Positions 43,175 through 54,254 of a stretch of DNA of 64,000 nt are shown in pieces (the stretch's first letter is position 1; the number at the start of each line of letters is the position of its first letter). The notes beneath the pieces were generated by a model that did no database searches, had not been told where the DNA came from, and worked only from the letters and a program-made list of their open reading frames with translations. The position numbers were made by a program, and so were the translations under genes. This DNA is from Notamacropus eugenii (taxonomy: Eukaryota > Chordata > Mammalia > Diprotodontia > Macropodidae): contig NC_092875.1 in the NCBI RefSeq assembly GCF_028372415.1, forward strand, positions 405,612,739-405,676,738, read 5' to 3'.

Positions 43175-46100
43175 GAGAGAAGGCGAGATGACAGAGTGGA
43201 GGAAGCAGTCCCATCAAATCCTCCCCAAAGTCCCATCTACAAAAGTTAAAAAGAACACATCAGATCAAATTCTAGAGTGTCAGAACCCACAAAAGATTGA
43301 GAAGAGACATTTTTCCCACCCAAGACAATTTAGGATGTTGGAAGAAGAGGTCCTGACCTCTGAGTGGGGTTGGCCTGGAGCCCACACAGCAGCACCAGCA
43401 GTGGGCCTTGGAGGTGGCCTCAAGAGCAGCAACAATAGCTTTGGAATCTCTGAGTCCAGTGACAGTGAAGGGATCAGAAACAACTTGTCAGAAAGAGATT
43501 ACAAGGGACCCCGAACTGTGCACTATCTGGAAACTCCAGTGTCCATATGGAATTCTGGATCTCAGTTCCAGAGAGAAGAGGAGTACTTGTGGTCAGACAC
43601 TAGCGAGAAGGGTCCCTGATCACAATTTCAGGGCATAGAGGAGAACTAGTACTTGTGCCTTCAGGGAAGCAGGGGCCCATCCTGGGTAAAGACCAAAGTG
43701 CAGGCCAGGAGAGCAGTGACCACAGGATAATCCCACCTTGGGAGCATTGAAAAATCAGCCCCCAGAATTAGCACTGAAAATAGCAACATAAAAAGTCTTA
43801 AGCTTTGGACAGTGCCTTACCACCCCCACTCCAGAAACAGAGCCCAACTTTAGCATAAAGTTCAAATTCAAGAAATAGTCTGGAAAAAGGAGCAGACAAC
43901 AACAGCAAAACTTCAAAAGCTACTATGGTGACAGAGAAGATCAAGACACACTCAGAAGAAGACAATAATGCAAAAACAGCTCTAAATAAATCCTCAAAGA
44001 AAAATACACATTGGACACAAGCCCAATAAGAATTTCTGAAAGAGTTAGAGAGAGATTAGAGTGGTAGAAGAAAAATTGAGAAAAGAAATGAGAGTGATGC
44101 AAGAAAATTATGAAAAGAGAATTAGCACCTTGGTAAAAGAGGCATAAAAAGAATACTGAAAAAAACATATTAAAAACCAGAATTGGCCAAATGGTTAAAG
44201 AGGCACAAAAATTCACTGAAGAAAGTAATTTCTTAGAAAGCAGAATTGTCCAAATGGAAAAATGTTCACTGAAGAAAATAATTCCTTAAAAATTAGAATT
44301 AGGCAAGTGGAAGCCAACTCTGTGACATCAAAACATAATAAAAAAAAAGTAAAAAAGAATGGAAAAAATAGAAGAAAATGTAAAACATCTCACTGGAAAA
44401 CAACTGACTTGGAAAATAGATCAAAAAGAAATAATTTAATAATTGTTGAAGTACCTGAAAGCCATGATTAAAAAAAAAATCAAGGCTAGACTTCAAATTT
44501 CAAGAAATTATAAAGGAAAGCTCCCCCAATATATTAGATCCAGAAAGTAAGATAGAAATTGAGAGTATCCAACCAATCACCTTCTGAAAGAGATCCTCAA
44601 ATGAAAACTGCCAGGAATATTATAGCCAAATTCCAGAGTGCCCAGGTCAAGGGAGAAAATATTGCAAGCATCTAGAAAGAAACCACTCAAATATCATGGG
44701 GTCAAAGTGAGGATTACACAAGATTTAGTAGCTTCCATGTTAAAAGAGTGGAAGGTTTGGAATATAATTTCCTGGAGGGCAAAGGAACTAGGATTACAAC
44801 CAAGAATAACCTACCTAGCAAAACTGAGTATAATATTTCAGGGGGGAGAATGAATATTTAATGAAATAGAGAACTTTCAAGTATTCTTGATGAAAAGATC
44901 AGAGCTGAATACAACAGAGAATTTGACATTGAAACACAAGACTTAAGAAAAGCATAAAAATGTAAATATAAAAGAGAGATCATAAGGGACTTAAAAGGTT
45001 AAACTGTTTCCATTTCTATATGGAAAGATGATGCATATAACTCCTAAGAACTTCATCATTATTAGGGCAATTAGAAAGAGTCTCTATAGAAAGAAGACGT
45101 GTATGAATTGATTATGTTGGGATGATCTCAAAAATGATGTGAAGGGGTGAGAAAAAGGGGAGAAGGGGAAAGGAGAGGAAGAATGGGGAAAATTATTTCA
45201 CATAAAAGAAACATGTAAAGAAGAAAATGTGGGTGATGGTAAGCAATATTTGAACCTCATTCTTATGTGAGTGGATTGAGAGGTCAAAAGCAAATCAGAC
45301 TTTTGAGAAGGGACATTATAAAAAGAAAGAAAGGACAAACAGAAGAATGTAGGATGGAGGAAAATACATAGTAATCAATGGTCAATGAGTGGGATGAATT
45401 TACCCATGAAATGGAAGAGGATAGTCTAATAGATTAGAAACCAGAATCCAACAATACATTGTTGGGACACACTTGAAACAGAAAAACAGATAGAGGATTA
45501 AAATAAGGGGCTGGCAAATAATTTATTATGCTTCAATGAGGTTTAAAAAAGAATTGGTAGCAATCATGGTCTCAGGCAACTCTAAAGCAAAAACAGACCT
45601 AATTAAAAAGATAAGCAATGAAATTATATTTTGTTAAAAGGAACCATAGATGATGAAATAATAATAGTTTTTATAGCAAGTTCCTCCGATAAAGGCCTTG
45701 TTTCTCATATATATAGGGTATTGACTTAAATTTATTTTAAAAAAATCCCTTTCCCAGTTGATAAATGATCAAAGGATTAGAACAGACAGTTTTCAGAAGA
45801 AGAAATCAAAGCTATCTACGGTCACATGAAAAAATGCTCTCAATTACTATTGATTAGAGAAATACAAATTAAAACAACTCTGAGGTAAAACCTCACATAT
45901 CAGATTGGCTAACAACATAACAGAAAAGGAGTGTGACAAATGCTAGAGGGGATGTGGAAAAATTGGGACATTAATGAAGTGTTGGTGGAGTTGTAAACTG
46001 ACCCAAGCATTCTGAAGGGCAATTTGGAACTATGTCCAAAGGGCTATAAAATGGTGCATACTCTTTGACCCACTACTAAGGTCTATATCACAAAGAAGTC

Positions 46101-46683
46101 AAAGAAAAAAGAAAAGGCTATATGTAGAAAAATGTCACAGCAGCTCTTTTTGTGGTGGCAAAGAATTGGAAATTGAGGGGATGTCTATCAGTCAGGGAAA
46201 GCTTGAACAGATGGCATGTATGATTGAGATGGAATACTATTGTACTGTAAGAAATGATAAGGAGAATGGTTTCAGAAAAATCTGAGAAGACCTATAGGAA
46301 CTGATATAAAGTGAAGTGAGCAGAACTAGGAGAATATTGTACACAGTAACAACAATACTGTGATAATTATTAACTATAAATGATTTAGTTAATCTGATAA
46401 AGTCAATGACCCAAGACAGTTTCAAAAGAGTCATGATGAAAAATGCTATTCACATCCAGAAAGAACTGATGAACTCTGAGTGCAAATTGAAATATATTTT
46501 TTCACTTTTCTTTTCTTTTTCTTTTGTAACATGGCTAATATGGAAATATGTTTTACATGATATCATAAATATAATTGATATATTGCTTGCCTTCTCAATG
46601 GGTGGTACAGAGAAGGAGAGAATTTAAAACTCAAAATTTTTTTTTAAATATCAAAAATAAATCAATAATAAATTTGAAAGAAA
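43175..46683 (+). mobile_element. HAL1-like half-L1 with L1 ORF2 tail, plus strand
   Basis: Begins aggcgagatgacagagtgg, a decayed L1 5' end (43181 on). It carries a 5' UTR of about 700 bp and an ORF1 region to about 44860. About 800 bp of intervening sequence follow, then the C-terminal part of L1 ORF2 from about 45700 ('cagttttcagaagaagaaat', 'tactattgattagagaaata', 'gcaatttggaactatgtcc') and the L1 3' UTR. Flanks aaaaggtaaata (43163-43174) and aaaaggcaaaca (46684-46695) agree at 10 of 12 bases and are a probable TSD. Endonuclease and most of the reverse transcriptase are missing. It is clearly older than the HAL1 at 34.7 kb and has many stops. Confidence 0.75.
43880..44860 (+). pseudogene. 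Decayed L1-type ORF1 of the 43-kb element
   Basis: Fragments of ORF1p in order: coiled-coil text (FTEENNSLKIRIRQVEAN at 44265-44318), LENRSKRNNLIIVEVPESHD (44412-44470, the RRM linker), then REKILQASRKKPLKYHG and VRITQDLVASMLKEW up to WNIISWRAKELGLQPRITYL (C-terminal domain, to about 44830). Frame changes and stops separate the pieces. Each motif is shared with the other HAL1, so the two descend from one lineage. Confidence 0.8.
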
Positions 46684-46695
46684 AAAAGGCAAACA

Positions 46696-47484
46696 TTACG
46701 GTACTTTTCTATTAAAAAAAGGCTACGTAGACGTATTTCTGAGGAATGCTAGTTCTCCTAAGATCTTCATTCTCATTGTGCCAATCAACAGAAAGGGAGA
46801 GAACATTTATTTGGTGATAATTGCTTTTAGATAGCACAGGAAACTTTTTGCTGAGACATAATTAACCCCTCACCCTACAGCAATTTTGGGGGGAAGTGCC
46901 CAAGTCTGGAGGAGAGAAGGCATAGAGGTGTGAATGGGTCCTTCTTTCCTCAGTCTTTCAATTAACTTCACTCACAGTTAAATACAATTCACACCTCCTC
47001 TTTGTTCCAATCAAGCCAGTGTCTTCAGCCTCCAGTTGAGGAAGTGTGGTGGGGGCGGAATTGTGTTTTCATATGGGTGTTGGTTGCATTTTGGAAGGGG
47101 AACAATTTGAATAAATATGTTAGATAAAATTTGTATAAGTAGCCTGGAGTCTCCAGAGAACTAAAACCCATAAAATCAGCCCTATATAAAACTGTTTTCA
47201 AGGTAGGAAACCATCTCAGGCTTTTTTCACTATCTTTCCCTGAGGATCCATTTTCCTGGTGGATTTTAAGCAAGTTCAGTTGAAAATTACAGTCCTGATT
47301 TCCATCTAAGAAGCAGGGAAAAAGGATAGTAAAAGGCTGTAACTGAATTAGTTTATGTTCATATTGTAAATAAATGTTCACTTTGACATTTATGTACAGA
47401 TTTTGGGCACATTCTTAGGAATCTGATAAATGTCTCAGTATAGAAATGTCTCAGCTAAAACTATTTCATCACAGGGCAAAAGTT
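46696..47484. other. Intergenic, no gene
   Basis: No repeat recognised. The 118-codon minus frame at 47025-47381 (MNIYLQYEHKLIQLQPF...) has no domain, no splice context and no repeat origin that I can see; treated as chance. Confidence 0.4.
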
Positions 47485-47662
47485 GAAGGGAATCTTAGGG
47501 GTTATTGTTGTCTATCCTCCTAATTTTATAGATGAGGAAACTGCCGCCCAGACAGGTCAAAATGCCTGCCCAAGGTCACGTAGTTTGTAAGGGGCAGAGT
47601 CAGAATTGGAACTCTGGTTTTCTGACTTTAAGTCAGTGGAATGCCCCTGGTGTCACTTCAGA
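47485..47662 (-). repeat. MIR-type SINE, minus strand
   Basis: 'agatgaggaaactgccgccc', 'tgcccaaggtcacgtagttt' and 'gaattggaactctggttttc' are MIR reversed. Confidence 0.8.
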
Positions 47663-47924
47663 CTGGGTCTACAGAGCTGATTTTTAAATTTTCAGTGTGA
47701 GAGTTTAAGCCTTTGAAATTGACAAATGCTACAAAGTAAGACTTGATTTACTGTTTTGTGGATTGTCGAGACTTAAAAAAGTGATGGAGATAATGTTAAT
47801 AGAGCAGATTAAGTGTGTTGTACATAGATCCCGCCCTCCCCCCCTTTAAACGTTTACCAGCATGCTAATGTCCTAAATCCATCATGGAACTCTTTCCATT
47901 GAACCCTATTACTCAGAGCATTCT

Positions 47925-48182
47925 ACTTTTATTGTCATTGTTGTTGTCATCTTGGACTCTTCATGACCTCATTTGGGGTTTTCCTGGGAAAATTACTGAA
48001 GTGGTTTGGCATTTCCTTCTCTACTTCATTTTACAGATGAGGAAACTGAGGCAAGCAGTGTTAAGTGACTTGCTCAGGGTCACCCAGCTAGTAAGTATCT
48101 GGGGCTGGATTTGAACTCAGGAAGATGAGTTTTCCTGATTGCTGGCCCAGCTCTCTATCCTCTGCACCACTTAGCTGTCCCT
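47925..48182 (-). repeat. Marsupial CORE-SINE with CAA tail, minus strand, full length
   Basis: 'tcattgttgttgtcatcttg', 'acctcatttggggttttcct', 'cagatgaggaaactgaggca', 'cttgctcagggtcacccag' and head 'ctgcaccacttagctgtcc'. Confidence 0.9.
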
Positions 48183-49077
48183 ATAACACCATAACATATC
48201 ATATCTCAGCTCCACTATCAGCCCATACAATTTTAACTTAGAACTGCCAGGAGATGAGAAGACTTGAAGAAGGAGCCTTCCCTATCCTTGCTCTCCATGC
48301 AGTCCTTCTATCACCCAAATATTCTAACAAAACTGGGTGCTAGGCAGATGGGTGCAGCTGAAGGGTTGATGTTAGAAGTTGGTATTTCTCTTTTCTTAAT
48401 CTCCCAGCAGATTCTCCAGGAACCAAACTTGATAAGTACTCTTCCCAGTTAAGGGAAATTTAATCTGTTTCTTGGCAAGGGAAAGAGGACTCAACGTATG
48501 TGAGATAGCTCAGTTGTTTTCAACATCTGATGATTCTACTTCAGGCTTCAGTGTATATTTGAACAGCCAGTGTCCGATCTCTCATAATCCCCATTAACAA
48601 GTCCAGCTCCTGCCAAGAATAGTACTTGGGCATGGAAAACAGGCATGTCCAGGAACATCAGTTTGGAATGTCAAGACCTCTCTGTGGTCTGACTCTCTTG
48701 CATTGTTTGGGAGCTAATTCGGCCTTGCCTATATGTCTGCTTCCTGGCAATTTGTCTTAGTGGGTGGAGAGCCACTGGGATTGTATTTTTCCCATCCATT
48801 CCCTAGGATGAGTTACTGGGTTTAAACTTTTCCCACAGGTTTATCTCCCGTATTTTGTTTTTCTTTAATATTAAAATGTGTCTGAGTTCCTTTCCCATGT
48901 GCAGGCCAGAGATTTACTGGGTTGCAGGGAGAAGCCAGCAGGAGATTTAAAATTTGCCACAGATAAACTGCAAAATTGATAATTCACATATGGTGAATGT
49001 CAATTTAGCTGCAAAGTTAAATGGAATATCTCCTCTTTCTGCCTCCTGTCCCCTCTTCTTCAATAATGTCTGTGTTC
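48183..49077. other. Repeat-free spacer with a possible conserved patch
   Basis: No gene. Around 48880-49030 the sequence ('acagataaactgcaaaattg', 'ataattcacatatggtgaat', 'tcaatttagctgcaaagtt') is non-simple, A/T-rich and without repeat similarity, so it is a modest candidate for conserved non-coding DNA. Confidence 0.3.
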
Positions 49078-49245
49078 ATCCTTTGTTTTCAGAGAAGACC
49101 ATGACATCAAGATGATGACATCACTTGCACTTGACTTTGATTTGAGTGAAGGAGGCCAGCCTCACTTTCCCCTCCTGAGCCATCTGGATTCAGTGACCAG
49201 ATATTCATCAGGATAACTGGAGAAGGTCCAGAATGTAATGGGTTT
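49078..49245 (-). repeat. CAA-tailed interspersed repeat, 3' part
   Basis: 'agagaagaccatgacatcaa', 'gatgatgacatcacttgcac', 'tgagccatctggattcagtg' and 'aactggagaaggtccagaat' match the same family as 29941. The CAA tail itself is lost, leaving 'ctttgttttc'. The minus frame SPVILMNIWSLNPDGSGGES is typical of the family and not a host gene. Confidence 0.6.
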
Positions 49246-49445
49246 AATGAGCAAAAGAAAAAAATAAGTAAATCAAGCTGGGAGGGAAATAGCAATAATT
49301 ACTATTGATAATCACTCTGAAGCCAGGAGGGTCCAGAAAACAGCCATTAAGTGGAGTTTGGGCAGGGTCATATTGATGTACAATCTATGGACTTCAGAGT
49401 GCACTGGGTTTAAGGTTTTGGGAAAGACAAGAAGGGAAAAAACAG

Positions 49446-49512
49446 AGAGAGAGAGAGAGAGAAAGGGGCGGGTGGAAGAAAGAGGGGAGGTGGAAGAAAG
49501 AAGGAAAGAAAC
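49446..49512 (+). repeat. Purine-rich (GA)n-like tract
   Basis: 'agagagagagagagaaag' followed by GGAAGAAA-type units. It produces the Glu/Arg-rich frame on the plus strand. Confidence 0.85.
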
Positions 49513-49967
49513 AGAAAGAAATGTAGCCAGTAAACCCCAAGTTAACTGGGTATCCTCCGTTCATCCAAATTTACCTTCCACAAAACAGCTAAAGTCAATC
49601 CTTTTTACTAGGAGTCATTACTACTCAACTCAGGCAATGTGTCTGTTTGCCAGACTCAGAGGTCTTCATTTCTTCTTCAAAGACCCTCTGTTCAGGGTAT
49701 TATGACTTCTGTGCACTAATAAGAAGGAAAAGATGACTTAGGGAACTGTAGCTTTACCAAACCAAGGGTAAGACCTGCTGGATGTGTCTTCTGATTCACA
49801 AACATCTTGCCGATTTATTGCAGGGCCTGATACCAGTTGAGGTTCCCTTTTCTTTTGTCTTCTGGGCTGTCAGATGGTGAAAGTATTGGCTTTTGGCCTG
49901 CCCCCTTCCTATTCATCATTGCTTTGGGGGTTAATCAGGGAGATGTATTTCTTTTGCTTCAGGATGG
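49513..49967. other. Intergenic, no feature
   Basis: No repeat or gene recognised. Confidence 0.4.
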
Positions 49968-50132
49968 TACATGTAACAAGATTTGGAGTCAGAAGGCCTG
50001 GGTTCAGGTGGCACCTCTGATGCTTACTACCTGTATGACTGTGGGGAAGTCACTTTACCTCTGAGTCCTCAGATTTCTCATGGCCTAACTGACCTCTGAG
50101 ATCCTGTCCAGTTCTAGAGCTATGATTCTATG
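49968..50132 (+). repeat. MIR-type SINE, plus strand
   Basis: 'aagatttggagtcagaaggc', 'gcttactacctgtatgactg', 'ggggaagtcactttacctc' and end 'ctagagctatgattctatg'. Confidence 0.85.
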
Positions 50133-50179
50133 TAGCAGAAAGAATACTGGACTTGCTGTCTATTATGAGATCAAGCCCT

Positions 50180-50482
50180 TACCCACATCCAGAGAAAGAA
50201 CTGGTAGAGTTTGAATGCAGAGTGAAGTGAATTATTTTCACTTTGTTTTTGGTGGTTTTTTCTTTTGGTCTGTTTCTTCTTTTACAACGTGACTACTGTT
50301 TTATGTTTTACATGATTATATAACCTATATCAAATTGTTCACTGTCTTAGGGAGAAGTGAGAGGAGGGAGGAGAGTGGAAGGGAAGGAAGGGCGGGAGGG
50401 AGAAAATTTGGAACTCAAAAAAATTTTTAAATGAATGTTAAAAAGTATCTTTACATGTCATTGGAAAGATAAAATACTATTT
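50180..50482 (+). mobile_element. L1 LINE 3' UTR, plus strand
   Basis: 'acatccagagaaagaactgg', 'acatgattatataacctata' and 'gggagggagaaaatttggaa', ending 'catgtcattggaaagataaa'. It shares its last 30 bases in type with the copy at 57300, so both are one subfamily. Confidence 0.85.
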
Positions 50483-50491
50483 AAAATGAAA

Positions 50492-50700
50492 AAATAATAA
50501 CAAGCCTTTACATAGCATTTTTTAAGGATTATAAAATATTTTAATGTGAAAAACAACCGTGAGAGGTAGGGACTGTTATTATCCACAGTTTACATTAGGA
50601 ACAATTGAAAAAGAGGTTAAATGACTTGGCCAAGACCATACAATTAGTATGAGGCCAGATTTGAATTCAGATCTTTCTGAATTGAGGCCAATCAGTCTCC
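50492..50700 (-). repeat. CORE-SINE, minus strand
   Basis: 'aagcctttacatagcatttt', 'gtgagaggtagggactgtta', 'aaatgacttggccaagacca' and 'agatttgaattcagatcttt' are the reversed SINE. Confidence 0.8.
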
Positions 50701-50874
50701 TACTGACCACAAACAAGATAGATCACTTCTTGGAGCTGCAGTTTCCCCATCTATAAAACTACCCTTTCTCCCCCGTAAGTGCATAGTAGGGAAAATCAAT
50801 ACAGAGTCATATGCTGAGCTATTGCCACTTTGTCCTTCCTAGTTGTGCCACAGTATGCTCTTGTGGGGCAGAAA

Positions 50875-51051
50875 ACATGGTAGAATGGTAAGAGCCCTGA
50901 ATTTGGAGTCAGAAGGCCTGGATTCAATTCTTGGCTTTGTCAGTCATTAACTGTGAGACCTTGGGCACGTCAAGATTTCTTTGTCTCAGTTTTTCACCTG
51001 CAAAATGAGAAGGTTTGACTATACAACCTCCAAGTTTCCTTTTAGCTCTAA

Positions 51052-51056
<5 letters not shown>
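50875..51056 (+). repeat. MIR-type SINE, plus strand
   Basis: 'tttggagtcagaaggcctgg', 'gtgagaccttgggcacgtca' and 'ctctaaatctatg', ending directly at the (TG)n tract. Confidence 0.85.

Positions 51057-51091
<35 letters not shown>
51057..51091 (+). repeat. (TG)n microsatellite
   Basis: About 17 uninterrupted TG units grown from the 'tatg' end of the preceding SINE. Confidence 0.95.
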
Positions 51092-51093
<2 letters not shown>

Positions 51094-51339
51094 ACACCAT
51101 ATGTATATGCTACACATATATTCCTATGCCTCTATATACTTAGAGCACCATTTCCATTCCAGCTAATATAATCTCCACATTTGTGCCTTTTTGTGTTATT
51201 ATGACAACTGAGTTCCCCTCATACCTCTGTCTCTTGTGACTGACAACAATCGATCCTCCTTTTTAAATATTCTGGACTTGTTGGTGTCTGGGTTTATAGA
51301 ATAGACTTCTGCGATCTTGAGATTGAAATTGTAATGAAG
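51092..51339. other. Spacer, no feature
   Basis: Nothing recognised. Confidence 0.4.
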
Positions 51340-51462
51340 AATATATTTTTTAACTGACTAGAAGTCCTTGAAAGCAGGTACTAGCCTTCTTTGTACTTTC
51401 CACAGTGCCTAGCAAAGTACCTTATATCCAGTAGGCATTCAGTACATGTTGGATTGGTTAAT
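51340..51462 (+). mobile_element. L2 LINE 3' end, plus strand
   Basis: 'agtccttgaaagcaggtact', 'cacagtgcctagcaaagtac' and 'ccagtaggcattcagtacat' follow the L2 terminus. Confidence 0.8.
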
Positions 51463-52177
51463 GATAATAGCAGAATATTTGGAGCTTTGTCTTTTCCCTA
51501 TCCCATCATGCCAAGCCCTTGGGAACAGGACATGGAAAAGTTATCCATTCTCTGAAGCTCATTGTGCTCAAACTTTGCCTTATGGCTTGGCTTCACAGGG
51601 AAGTAGAAAAGCCCATTGCAGTCACACTGAGATGGGAACAATGCTGGGAAACATCATTGGGCATCAGGCTGGTTTTGTTTACATGGCATATTATTTTTAA
51701 AACCACCAGTTTGGGTTAACAAGATTCAGCTGATAGGTAAGAGGAAATAGGTTTTTCTAAGAAAGCACCTTGAATTTCATTCTGTAGCTCCCTTTTATAC
51801 CGACTGCAAAGCAGAGGTTTCTGAAGTTGACCTGGGAGCTGCCCGTTGGCAGCTGTGCCCAGTACCTATACTGGCATAGAAGGGACCACCCCTCAGTACA
51901 GTAAAAAATAAGAATATATGTTTCCTCTTTGTGAAACCACAAGACTGTGGGTTTATTAAAAGGCAGGAAGTACAGAATAGTGTCAGCCCACCCAAGCAAA
52001 TAGTGCTGAGCTCAGTGAGATCAGAAAGGACGATCAAAACCTCGAGGATGTAGGCGGATATATCCACTTTTAAAGTCAGAGCGGACTGGGCAGGACCTTT
52101 CAGGACATTAAATTTTGTGTCTGGAATGAGGGTTTCTGGATTTGTTCTTTTAGTTAACTGCATTATCTGTGTAATAG

Positions 52178-52179
<2 letters not shown>
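51463..52179. other. Intergenic, no gene
   Basis: The 122-codon minus frame at 51795-52163 (MQLTKRTNPETLIPDTKF...) and the smaller frames overlapping it have no domain. No repeat recognised. Confidence 0.4.
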
Positions 52180-52261
<82 letters not shown>

Positions 52262-52290
52262 CCTCCCTTCCTTCCTTCCTTCCTTTCTCT
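52180..52290 (+). repeat. (CT)n followed by (CCTT)n
   Basis: About 75 bp of uninterrupted CT dinucleotide, then CCCT/CCTT units. Compound polypyrimidine microsatellite. Confidence 0.95.
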
Positions 52291-52417
52291 CAAGTGTCAA
52301 AAGATCCTCTTAGTTTCTTTTGAAACCTAGAGAAATCTTCCCAGACTTTTCAAGAATATTTGAGAACTGTTGAGACCTTGGACAAAATCTAAGGTGTAGC
52401 TAAGTGTTAATTTATCG

Positions 52418-52664
52418 TTGTTCAGTCATTTCAGTCATGTCTGACACTTCATGACACCATCTGGGGTTTTCTTGTCAAAGATACTGGAGTGGCTTGCTAT
52501 TTCCTTCTCCAGGTCATTTTACGTATGAGGAAAATGAGGCAAAATGAGTGAAGTGACTTGCCCAGGGTCACACAGCTAGTTAAGTGTTTGCACTCATATT
52601 TGAACTCAGGTCTTCCTGACTCCAAACCTGGCACTCTATCCACTGTACCACTTAGCTGCCCCAA
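52418..52664 (-). repeat. Marsupial CORE-SINE with CAA tail, minus strand, full length
   Basis: 'cgttgttcagtcatttcagt', 'catctggggttttcttgtca', 'ggagtggcttgctatttcc', 'gcccagggtcacacagctag' and head 'gtaccacttagctgcccc'. Little diverged from the other copies. Confidence 0.92.
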
Positions 52665-53004
52665 GTGCTAGTCTTAGGGAGCCAAAGCACTGGTGGATCC
52701 CCCTACTCCACATAAAAAAAAACCCAAAATAGAAACCACTCCAGGATTAAACAGCTCCAAGCCCCATTCCAAATTATGGGTGGATTTAATAGTTGGAGCA
52801 ACTGTCATTGTAATGTAAATTGTACCATGAAACTCAAATATTCATACCAAGTTCAAATTAACTGAATGTGAACCACCCCAGGGTATATGTAGAAAGAAAA
52901 CCCAGATGGGGGACCCTGAAGAAAAAGAGGTTGTTTAGAGAGCCTAGAAGGTCAGCAAGTACCAGTGAGAAAACAAAATAGGATACCTGGTGCTGAGGCA
53001 ACTA
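52665..53004. other. Spacer, no feature
   Basis: No repeat or gene recognised. Confidence 0.4.
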
Positions 53005-53196
53005 ATGATAATAATCACAGTAGCTAGCGTTTATATGACACCTACTTTATGCCAGGCACTGGGTTAAGCACTGTACAATTACTGTCTCATTTGATCTTAG
53101 CAATAACCCTGGGAGGGAGATACCATCTCCATTTTACAGATGAGGAAGATGAGGCAAACAGAGGTTAAGTGACTTGCTCAGGGTCACACAACGAGG
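53005..53196 (-). repeat. CORE-SINE, minus strand
   Basis: 'agtagctagcgtttatatga', 'tttatgccaggcactgggtt', 'ttacagatgaggaagatgag' and 'ttgctcagggtcacacaac'. Confidence 0.88.
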
Positions 53197-53199
53197 TAG

Positions 53200-53337
53200 T
53201 ACTTAACTAGAAAGAACACTGGACCTGGAGTCAGAAGTCCTGGGTTCTATCACAGGCCTTGCCAGTATAACATATACTATGGCCTTATGCAAGTGATTTA
53301 ATCTCTTTGAAACTCATTTTCCTCATCTGTAAAATGG
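53200..53337 (+). repeat. MIR-type SINE, plus strand, 3'-truncated
   Basis: 'aagaacactggacctggagt', 'cagaagtcctgggttctatc' and 'ctcattttcctcatctgtaa'. The next SINE begins where this one stops. Confidence 0.85.
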
Positions 53338-53525
53338 GGTGGTATCGTGGAAAGAGTGTTGCTCTTGGAGTCAGAGGACTTGAGTTTAAATCCCTGCTCT
53401 ATTACTTCCTAGCTCTGTGACCTTGGGGAAGTCAATTAACCTCTCTGGGTCTCAAGTTTCCCATCTGTAAAATGGAAAGGGAGAGTGAGACTTCATGAAA
53501 TACCATTTAGCTCTTCATCCTATGA
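53338..53525 (+). repeat. MIR-type SINE, plus strand
   Basis: 'ggtatcgtggaaagagtgtt', 'cttggagtcagaggacttga', 'ctgtgaccttggggaagtca' and 'tcccatctgtaaaatgg'. Third SINE in a contiguous row. Confidence 0.85.
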
Positions 53526-54051
53526 CAATATGATTTCAATTGTCTTTCTAATTTTAGCATTCTCCATGCATTAATTGATCAGAATCAAATTAGCTAAGTC
53601 TTAGAAATGGAGGGAAAGGATGTTTTCAAAGACAGACTTGATAAGTTGATTTTAAGTGAAACCCAGGGGAAGAAAGAACCGCTAAGTTGGGGTTCAAAAC
53701 AGAATTGGAACTAAGAGGATAGAGCAAAGAAGGGTTGAATAACACGAGGGTTATGGATAAAGACATGGCAACATAACCCAAAGTAACAGCCTGCCCAGAG
53801 CCTGACTAATTAATCAGTCCTTGCAGGCTGATTTCAGTACTGGATTATTTATGAAGACTCTGCACTTTTATTTACATTATGGATTGTGTTTTATATCCTG
53901 AGATTTTCTTATGTTCTTATAAAATAATTTAAATAGCTGACCAAGTGCTATGCTCATGAGACCTGGTGGATCTGGGCTTGGTTCTGTGCTGTTAGCAATG
54001 ACATTGAAAAGACATGTGGTAATCTAAGATAGCTTGCTCATCCTCCCTCTC
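53526..54051. other. Spacer with a possible conserved patch
   Basis: No gene. 53790-53960 ('ctgactaattaatcagtcct', 'tggattatttatgaagactc', 'aaataatttaaatagctgac') is A/T-rich with homeodomain-like cores and no repeat similarity; speculative. Confidence 0.3.
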
Positions 54052-54198
54052 TTTCTTCTTCTGTTTTTTCCTTTCTCTCTTCCTCCCTCCCTCTCGCCTT
54101 CCTTTTTTCTTTCCTTCCACCTTCTCTTTCTCCTTCCTTCCTTCCTTCCTTCCTTCCTTCCTTCCTTCCTTCCTTCCTTCCTTCCTTCCTTCTTTCCC
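54052..54198 (+). repeat. Polypyrimidine tract with (CCTT)n
   Basis: Irregular CT-rich lead, then about 60 bp of CCTT units. The Lys-Glu-Gly-Arg frame on the minus strand is its shadow. Confidence 0.95.
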
Positions 54199-54254
54199 TA
54201 AATAACTCCTAAGATCCCATTCAACTCTGAGATTCTTTAATAAAGACACTTGTT

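Noticed and set aside
47025-47381. 118-codon minus-strand frame in unique DNA
   Set aside because: No domain, no splice signals in sensible places and low-complexity hydrophobic composition; chance frame.
51795-52163. 122-codon minus-strand frame
   Set aside because: No recognisable motif and overlapped by other frames of similar quality; nothing supports coding.
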